Positions 59,462 through 64,000 of a stretch of 64,000 nt of DNA are shown in pieces. Location of the stretch: contig JAHBWG010000001.1 in assembly GCA_019637095.1 (NCBI GenBank), positions 163,780 to 227,779 on the forward strand. The letters are read 5' to 3'. Made by a program: the position numbers and the translations under genes. Below the pieces are notes generated by a model. The model searched no databases. It had not been told where the DNA came from and saw only the letters and a program-made list of their open reading frames with translations. This DNA comes from Sandaracinaceae bacterium (GTDB lineage Bacteria > Myxococcota_A > Polyangia > Polyangiales > Sandaracinaceae). Every line of letters starts with the position of its first letter. Position 1 is the stretch's first letter.

Positions 59462-60951
59462 TCGACCCCTCCGCGCTCGAGCTGCGTCGCGTCCTCTGTC
59501 GCGTGGTCGTCGGGCGCCTCCTCCTGCGTGGCGTCCCGTGGCGCCGCGACCTGCGGGGTGGAGTCGTGCTCCGCCTCGGCGCGCGGGGGCTCCTCGCCCG
59601 CGCTCTCGTCAGGCTCGGCCTCGTCCGCCTCCGCCTCGTCGCCCGCGGCCTCGTCGCGCGCGTCGTCGTCGTCCTCGACCGACACGCGGTCGCCGAGCCC
59701 GAACGTGAGCGACAACGAGAGTTGCTGGAAGCTCCCGCGGGCCGAGAACCCCGGGTAGCCGAGGTTGTCGATCGGCGCGCCCGCGAACGCGCCGGGCGCC
59801 TTGGTCGCCTCCTGCTCGTGCATCGCGTGGAAGCGGGCCGCCAGATCGATGCGCAGCGCGAAGCCCGTCAGCGGCTCGAGGTCGAGCCCCACGCCGAACG
59901 CGACCTCGTGCCGGTGCGCGTCGAGCAGGTTGTGGAAGCCCGTCTGCTCCGGCACCGGCGAGGGCAAGAACGCGTACCCGAGCCGCGCGGCGAGCGCGCG
60001 GTGCGCGCTCCACTCGAGCCCCGCGCGCAGCTCGACCGTGTCCGAGAGCCCCGGATCCGGCGCCTCGTCGTGGATCGTGCGGAAGGTGCTCCAGCGCGCC
60101 CACGTCGCGTCGAGCGAGATCGACACCGTCGGCAGCGGCCACACCGCGACCCCGAGCCCGACCTCCATCGGCGCGATCAGCGAGTAGAACGAGTACTCGT
60201 CGAGCACGCGGATCGCGCCGGCGCGGATGTCGAACGTGCCGTTCGCGCGCGTCGCGCCGCCCTGCCGGAACACGAGCCCGATCGCGAGCTCGTCGAGCGG
60301 CTGCGCGCGCGCGCCGACGATGACCGACGGCTCGAGCGTGAGGTCGCGCTGCTGCGCGATCGCCACGCCCTCGTCCACCGTCGCGCCGCGGTTCGCGTCG
60401 AACCCGACCGACGTCGGCGCGAAGAGCGTCGGCGTCACCGTCACCGCGACGCCGATCCGGATCGTCCACGGCAGGAGGGCCGAGGCCGCGAACGTGACCG
60501 CGGTGCGCTCGGTGCGGTTGCCGTAGAAGAGCGAGACCGGCGCGTCGCGGCGGACCGGCGCGTCGACGCCGATGATCGTCTCGCCGGGCAGGTGCACGCT
60601 GCCCCCGAGGCGTACGCGGCGCAGCCACGGCGGGCCCGGGAGCGGCGCGACCACCGAGACGCCGTAGCCGGTGACTGCCCGGTCCTCGACGTCGCCGAGC
60701 TCGCCGGTGCGCGCGAACCGCTGCCGGTGGAAGCCCGCGTGCCCGAGCAGCGTCAGCGTCGGCCGATCCACGTCGGCCACGCCCGCCGGGTTGAAGTAGA
60801 TCGCGCTGGTGTCGCCGGGGCGGGCGAGCACCGAGCTCGCGAGCGACGCGGCGCGCGCCGACTCGCCGAACGCCGCGCCGCTGTCCGCGCGCGCCGGCGA
60901 GGCCCACGCGAGCAAGAGCGCGAGCGCGGCGAGCGCCCTCACGGCGCGCAC
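59458..60951 (-). CDS. FadL/OmpP1-type outer-membrane channel with acidic tail
   Basis: The 497-residue protein has a signal peptide (about 1-23) and a FadL-like barrel starting Phe-Gly-Glu-Ser-Ala-Arg-Ala-Ala-Ser-Leu-Ala with Tyr-Phe-Asn-Pro-Ala-Gly-Val-Ala. The last 75 residues are strongly acidic (Asp/Glu with Ala/Pro), which is unusual because FadL barrels normally end in an aromatic residue for Bam recognition. The two FadL-type genes are consecutive and overlapping. Its ATG lies inside the preceding lipoprotein frame (13-base overlap). Confidence 0.83.
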   Translation of the reverse strand: MRAVRALAALALLLAWASPARADSGAAFGESARAASLASSVLARPGDTSAIYFNPAGVADVDRPTLTLLGHAGFHRQRFARTGELGDVEDRAVTGYGVSVVAPLPGPPWLRRVRLGGSVHLPGETIIGVDAPVRRDAPVSLFYGNRTERTAVTFAASALLPWTIRIGVAVTVTPTLFAPTSVGFDANRGATVDEGVAIAQQRDLTLEPSVIVGARAQPLDELAIGLVFRQGGATRANGTFDIRAGAIRVLDEYSFYSLIAPMEVGLGVAVWPLPTVSISLDATWARWSTFRTIHDEAPDPGLSDTVELRAGLEWSAHRALAARLGYAFLPSPVPEQTGFHNLLDAHRHEVAFGVGLDLEPLTGFALRIDLAARFHAMHEQEATKAPGAFAGAPIDNLGYPGFSARGSFQQLSLSLTFGLGDRVSVEDDDDARDEAAGDEAEADEAEPDESAGEEPPRAEAEHDSTPQVAAPRDATQEEAPDDHATEDATQLERGGVE

Positions 60952-61328
60952 TCCACGAGCGCGACGGTGCGCAGGCTGGTGGCCTCGCCGCCCTCGTCGT
61001 CGCGCACCGTCAAGACGACGTGCAGCGGTCGATCCCCCGCGCTCGTCACCGAGAGCTGCGGCGCGCTGCGCGAGCCCGCCACCACCACGTGCGCGGCCCC
61101 CTCGAGCGCCCAGGCAAAGGCCAGAGGCGCCGCCCCCGGCTCGGGCGGCGCCGGCAGGAGCGAGAGATCGGCCGACGAGCGCGCGCCGCTGATCGACAGC
61201 ACGGTGCGGTAGTCGTCACCCGCGCAGAGGGTCGCGGGGCTCACGTCGATTACCGCGGTCGGCGGGTGGGGCGGCGGCCCGGCGCAGCCGAGCGCGCAGC
61301 CCAACACGGCGCCGAGGACGCGTCGCAT
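60939..61328 (-). CDS. PKD/Ig-like lipoprotein
   Basis: The 129-residue protein (from ATG 61328) has a lipobox (Leu-Gly-Cys-Ala) and one immunoglobulin-like or PKD domain: Val-Ile-Asp-Val-Ser-Pro, Phe-Ala-Trp-Ala-Leu-Glu-Gly-Ala and Val-Val-Leu-Thr-Val-Arg-Asp-Asp-Glu-Gly-Gly. It starts the FadL operon, with a TACCCT box six bases upstream. Possibly a periplasmic or surface partner of the porins. Confidence 0.68.
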   Translation of the reverse strand: MRRVLGAVLGCALGCAGPPPHPPTAVIDVSPATLCAGDDYRTVLSISGARSSADLSLLPAPPEPGAAPLAFAWALEGAAHVVVAGSRSAPQLSVTSAGDRPLHVVLTVRDDEGGEATSLRTVALVECAP

Positions 61329-61334
61329 CCGGCC

Positions 61335-61340
61335 AGGGTA
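61335..61340 (-). promoter_or_regulatory. Leaderless-type -10 box (TACCCT) for the FadL operon
   Basis: On the minus strand TACCCT ends six bases before the ATG at 61328. Confidence 0.45.
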
Positions 61341-61407
61341 CTCGGGCCGGCGCGCGAAGGGCACTCTCTGTCGCACGGCCCCGCCGGGGCTCGAGCCCCC
61401 GGCTCGC

Positions 61408-61752
61408 TCACGCCGCGGCGGCGCCGCGTCGGCCCGCGAGGCTCAGCGCGAGGCCCGCCACCGCGAGGCACGCGGCCAAGAGGCCCGCGAACAGGAGGTT
61501 GTTCGACGACTCCGAGAGCCCGACGCCGAGCGTCTCGGCGCGCGCCTCCGCCGCGACGCCCGCGGCGTACGCGACGGTGGCGTAGAGCCCGGTCGCGAAG
61601 CCCGTCACCCCCGACGCGAGGCAGAGCAGGCCGCCGATCGCGGCGACGCGCCAGCCGTCCTCCTTGCGACGCACGACCGCGACCGCCGCCGCCGCGACGA
61701 ACAGGATCAGGGTCAACCACATCGGAGCGCCACCCTCGTGCATGAACGTCAT
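61408..61752 (-). CDS. Small membrane protein with three hydrophobic segments
   Basis: The 114-residue protein has three membrane helices (about 11-28, 38-65 and 86-105) and a small Gly/Ala/Arg-rich C-terminus. It begins Met-Thr-Phe-Met-His-Glu-Gly-Gly, resembling the start of MotA/TolQ-type small membrane proteins, but the helices are too few. Family unknown. It lies 167 bases downstream of the di-iron repair gene on the same strand. Confidence 0.6.
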   Translation of the reverse strand: MTFMHEGGAPMWLTLILFVAAAAVAVVRRKEDGWRVAAIGGLLCLASGVTGFATGLYATVAYAAGVAAEARAETLGVGLSESSNNLLFAGLLAACLAVAGLALSLAGRRGAAAA

Positions 61753-61919
61753 CGCCTCGTCCTCCTTCGCGGCGCGTCGTCGCGCCGTGTCCGAGGCTTC
61801 AGCGAAGCGCGTGCCAGCGCGCCCGCGAAGCGCGGTGGGCGCGGCGAGTGGCCGGGATCCCGGACGGTGCCTCGGCGAGCGTCCGCTCCTCCGACCGCTC
61901 CCCGCGCGCTCGGCGGCGC

Positions 61920-62582
61920 TCAACCCCGCAGGCGCGGGAACAGGAGGTGGTTCTCCACGAGGATGTGCTCGAGGAGCTCGTTCTCGAGATCCGCGAGCCC
62001 GAGGTAGAGCGCGCGCCACGAGTTGCACGCGTCGGGCGGCGGCACGAAGTCCGACGCGGTGCGGCGCAGCTCCTCGAGGAAGCGACCGTGCTCCTCGTGC
62101 TCGTGCTCCATCATCGACACGGGCGCGAGCAGCTCGCGCGTCATGCCGCGACGGACCGCGGGGAACAGCACGTGCTCTTCCTTCGAGAGGTGCAGGTCGA
62201 GCTCGACCGCGCCGCGCTCGAGCAGCGCGGCGAGCCCGCGCGGGCAGTCCGCGCGCTCCCCGTGGCGCTGCTCGACGCGCCGCGCGAGCGCGAGCAGGTC
62301 CTGGACGGCCGGCCGCAGCGGCTCGTGGTAGCGGCGCTCGATGTGGTCGACGAGCGCGGGCGGCGAGAGCGCCGCGAGCTCCTCGAGCGGCGCCGGCCCG
62401 CCGCGATCGAGCGCCTCGAGCGCCGCCTTGAGCGCCTCGAGATCCACGCCCCGCGCCTCGCACGCCGCCTCCAGCGTCTGCTGTCCCTTGCAGCAGAAGT
62501 CGAGCCGGTGCCGGCGCAGCACGCCGGCCGCGCCGGGGATGTGGGTCGCGAGATCGGCCAGGCGGATGTCGTTCGTGATCAT
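61920..62582 (-). CDS. ric: Iron-sulfur cluster repair di-iron protein (RIC/ScdA/YtfE type)
   Basis: The 220-residue protein repairs Fe-S clusters damaged by nitric oxide or oxidative stress. The N-terminal ScdA_N domain has Asp-Phe-Cys-Cys-Lys-Gly-Gln-Gln-Thr-Leu (28-37). A hemerythrin-like four-helix domain follows, with His residues in His-Ile-Glu-Arg-Arg-Tyr-His, Lys-Glu-Glu-His-Val-Leu-Phe-Pro, Met-Glu-His-Glu-His-Glu-Glu-His and Glu-Asn-His-Leu-Leu-Phe-Pro that bind the di-iron centre. A strong GGAGG ribosome binding site lies nine bases before ATG 62582. Its regulator gene lies directly upstream. Confidence 0.92.
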   Translation of the reverse strand: MITNDIRLADLATHIPGAAGVLRRHRLDFCCKGQQTLEAACEARGVDLEALKAALEALDRGGPAPLEELAALSPPALVDHIERRYHEPLRPAVQDLLALARRVEQRHGERADCPRGLAALLERGAVELDLHLSKEEHVLFPAVRRGMTRELLAPVSMMEHEHEEHGRFLEELRRTASDFVPPPDACNSWRALYLGLADLENELLEHILVENHLLFPRLRG

Positions 62583-62635
62583 GTCGTCACCTCCGGGGGC
62601 CCACGTCGAGGGGCCGTCGTCATATCGTGTCGCCG

Positions 62636-63085
62636 TCAGCCCGGCGCGGCGCGGCGCGAGAGCCCGAGCGCGCGGGCGAGGGGCGCGGGCTGCGCGACCA
62701 GGTCGGCGAGGGTGTAGCCGTCGAGCACCTCGAGGAACCGCGCCTCGGCCTCGCGCAGCGCGCGCCGCAGCACACAGGCGCGCCCGATCGCGCAGCGCCC
62801 GCCGCCGGGCTCGAAGCACTCGACCAGGCTCTCCTCCTCGAAGCCGCGCACCACCGCGCCGACCTCGATCGTCTCGGGCGCGCGGGCGAGCGCGAGCCCA
62901 CCGTGGCGACCGCGCGTGGTCACCACGAGGCCGAGGTCGCGCAGCCGCTGCGCGATCTTCGACAGGTGATGCTCCGACAGGCCGTAGGCGCCCGCGACCT
63001 CGGCGACGGACACCGGCCGCTCCGGCTCCATCGCGAGCAAGATCAGCATGCGCAGCGCGTAGTCGGTCTTCTGGTGCAGGTGCAT
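62636..63085 (-). CDS. NsrR-like Rrf2-family regulator
   Basis: The 149-residue protein has an N-terminal winged helix (Lys-Thr-Asp-Tyr-Ala-Leu-Arg at 6-12) and a three-cysteine cluster, Cys90-x7-Cys98-x5-Cys104, at the position of the NsrR Fe-S ligands. NsrR senses nitric oxide through its [2Fe-2S] or [4Fe-4S] cluster and represses RIC and related genes. Standing between RIC and HesB genes, it most likely controls both. ATG 63085 is well defined. Confidence 0.85.
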   Translation of the reverse strand: MHLHQKTDYALRMLILLAMEPERPVSVAEVAGAYGLSEHHLSKIAQRLRDLGLVVTTRGRHGGLALARAPETIEVGAVVRGFEEESLVECFEPGGGRCAIGRACVLRRALREAEARFLEVLDGYTLADLVAQPAPLARALGLSRRAAPG

Positions 63086-63097
63086 GGCGGCGCTCGC

Positions 63098-63466
63098 TCA
63101 GCCGTGGCTCGCGGCGCACCCGCCGCACGTGCTCCCGCGCGTCGGCAGCTCGAAGCGGAACCCCTCCCCGAGCGCGCTCTCGACGTAGTCGATGGTGGCG
63201 CCCTCGAGGTAGATCGCGCTCATCATGTCGACGACGACCACGACGCCGCGCGAGACGAGGGCGACGTCTGAGTCGCGCCGCTCGTCGTCGAAGTAGAGGT
63301 CGAAGCGGAAGCCCGCGCAGCCGCCGCCCGCGACCGACGCGCGCAGGGCGTGGTCGACGAGCCCCTCTTCCGCCGCGACGCGACGCGCGACGCTCGCGGC
63401 GCGCTCGGTGAGCTCGACGCAACCCGGCTCGGACCGGCGCGCGATGGAGCGATCTAAATCCAGCAT
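63098..63466 (-). CDS. HesB/IscA/ErpA-type iron-sulfur carrier
   Basis: The 122-residue protein carries or delivers Fe-S clusters. The three family cysteines are Cys50 in Gly-Gly-Cys-Ala-Gly-Phe-Arg-Phe, and Cys114 and Cys117 in Thr-Cys-Gly-Gly-Cys. It begins the operon that continues into the NsrR-like gene 12 bases downstream. The start codon (63464-63466) sits on an inverted repeat that may be the regulator's operator, and no ribosome binding site is seen. Confidence 0.9.
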   Translation of the reverse strand: MLDLDRSIARRSEPGCVELTERAASVARRVAAEEGLVDHALRASVAGGGCAGFRFDLYFDDERRDSDVALVSRGVVVVVDMMSAIYLEGATIDYVESALGEGFRFELPTRGSTCGGCAASHG

Positions 63467-63482
63467 TCTGAGTACCAGAAAT
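63465..63482 (-). promoter_or_regulatory. Palindrome at the start of the Fe-S operon, candidate NsrR operator
   Basis: TTCTG (63466-63470) and CAGAA (63476-63480) form an inverted repeat with five bases between, extended by one further A/T pair on each side. It overlaps the HesB start codon and precedes the NsrR-like gene, so it is well placed for autoregulation. It does not match the enterobacterial NsrR site base for base. Confidence 0.4.
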
Positions 63483-63612
63483 ATGCGCGCCTCGCGCGGA
63501 TGCCCGATCGCGCCGGGAGGAACCTCACGCCGCGGCCCGCGCGCGTTGCCTCGCGCGCTCGCCGTGGCGAAGGTTCGGCGATGCGCGGCAGAGCGCGCAG
63601 GAGGGAGCGGCG

Positions 63613-64000
63613 ATGAAGCGCGACCCTCGCTTGCGCGGCTCGAGCGCCGAGCACCACCACGCGCTCGTGCTCGCCCGCGCGCTCGAGGCGGGCGCGCCCG
63701 TGCACGACCTGCGCGCGCGCTTCGAGCGCGAGCTCGAGCCCCACCTCGCCATCGAGGAAGAGGTCTTGCTCCCCGCGCTGCGGGCGGCGGGCGAGCACGC
63801 GCTCGTCGAGCGCACGCTGCGCGAGCACGCGGCGCTGCGCCGGCTCTCGGACGAGCCGGGCCGCGCCGTCTCGCTGGGCGCGCTCCTGCGCGAGCACGTC
63901 CGCTTCGAGGAGCGCGAGCTGTTCGTCGCGTGCGAGGCGCTCCTCGACGAGCCCGCGCTCGCCGCGCTCGCCGCGCTCGCCGCGCTCGCCGCGCTCGCCG
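63613..64000 (+). CDS. Hemerythrin-like protein (3' end outside window)
   Basis: The ATG at 63613 follows a GGAGGG ribosome binding site by six bases. The visible 129 residues contain the hemerythrin pattern: Glu-His-His-His-Ala near 14, His in Leu-Glu-Pro-His-Leu, Glu in Ile-Glu-Glu-Glu-Val-Leu-Leu-Pro, His in Arg-Glu-His-Ala-Ala-Leu and His-Val-Arg-Phe-Glu-Glu-Arg-Glu-Leu-Phe. It may bind iron or oxygen/nitric oxide. Its end is formed by a 9-bp tandem repeat at the edge of the window. It is divergent from the HesB operon. Confidence 0.75.
   Translation, partial: MKRDPRLRGSSAEHHHALVLARALEAGAPVHDLRARFERELEPHLAIEEEVLLPALRAAGEHALVERTLREHAALRRLSDEPGRAVSLGALLREHVRFEERELFVACEALLDEPALAALAALAALAALA
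63952..64000 (+). repeat. 9-bp coding tandem repeat at the window edge
   Basis: The unit GCCGCGCTC (Ala-Ala-Leu) repeats from 63961 to the end of the window (four full units and part of a fifth), preceded by one related unit (CCCGCGCTC). It lengthens the Ala-Leu-Ala tail of the hemerythrin-like protein, and the true number of copies is not visible. Confidence 0.7.

Overview
The window is very GC-rich and carries genes on both strands, with many short head-to-tail groups whose start and stop codons overlap (ATGA or GTGA). Its content suggests a predatory or soil myxobacterium (Myxococcota, probably Polyangia). The signs are a long run of small lipoproteins, MopE-type Cys/Asp repeats, two proteins with MYXO-CTERM-like tails, a Hanks-type kinase, a caspase-like peptidase with PPC domains, and a Gld-type ABC exporter. 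No rRNA, tRNA, CRISPR array, prophage, IS element or biosynthetic cluster was recognised. All assignments are from reading the sequence; no database search was run.

Layout: 1-5459 holds a partial gene, lipoproteins, a sirtuin overlapping a zinc-ribbon gene, and a large caspase-like lipoprotein. 5590-10329 holds a POT peptide transporter, a broken nucleotidyltransferase pair, a BoxD/PaaZ-type aldehyde dehydrogenase and a secreted protein. 10632-19312 holds a lipoprotein, an amidohydrolase, a SNF2 helicase, a phosphohexomutase, two envelope proteins and a second decayed nucleotidyltransferase pair. 19341-26102 holds a gamma-glutamyltransferase, an EamA transporter, a frameshifted SMI1/KNR4-like gene, a flavin monooxygenase and a two-component system. 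26189-38753 holds a MYXO-CTERM-like protein overlapping a cysteine-free glutaredoxin, an M2 (ACE-like) peptidase, a phosphotransferase, a kinase, a prolyl oligopeptidase, a TerB-like protein and a class V aminotransferase.

38889-43612 is a four-gene operon (ATPase, permease, Gldg, DUF4340). 43807-48332 holds an extensin-like protein and a giant Cys-rich repeat lipoprotein. 48339-51395 holds two lipoproteins, one of them DUF4349, and a FetA/FetB-type ABC pair. 51474-55975 holds an ARPP-1-like protein and an ABC exporter operon ending in a PP2C-like protein. 56050-61328 holds a MYXO-CTERM-like protein, thiol peroxidase, and a cluster of lipoproteins with two FadL-type porins. 61408-64000 is a nitric-oxide/Fe-S repair island: RIC/ScdA-type di-iron protein, NsrR-like Rrf2 regulator, HesB/IscA protein and a hemerythrin-like gene running off the window.

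Two features run across the whole window. First, a modular hairpin repeat occurs three times, each copy beginning exactly at the stop codon of a gene; stems of matching modules differ by paired substitutions, as expected of a structured 3'UTR element. Second, at least sixteen genes have a TANNNT box only 5-9 bases before the start codon, which implies leaderless transcription; other genes carry a normal ribosome binding site instead.
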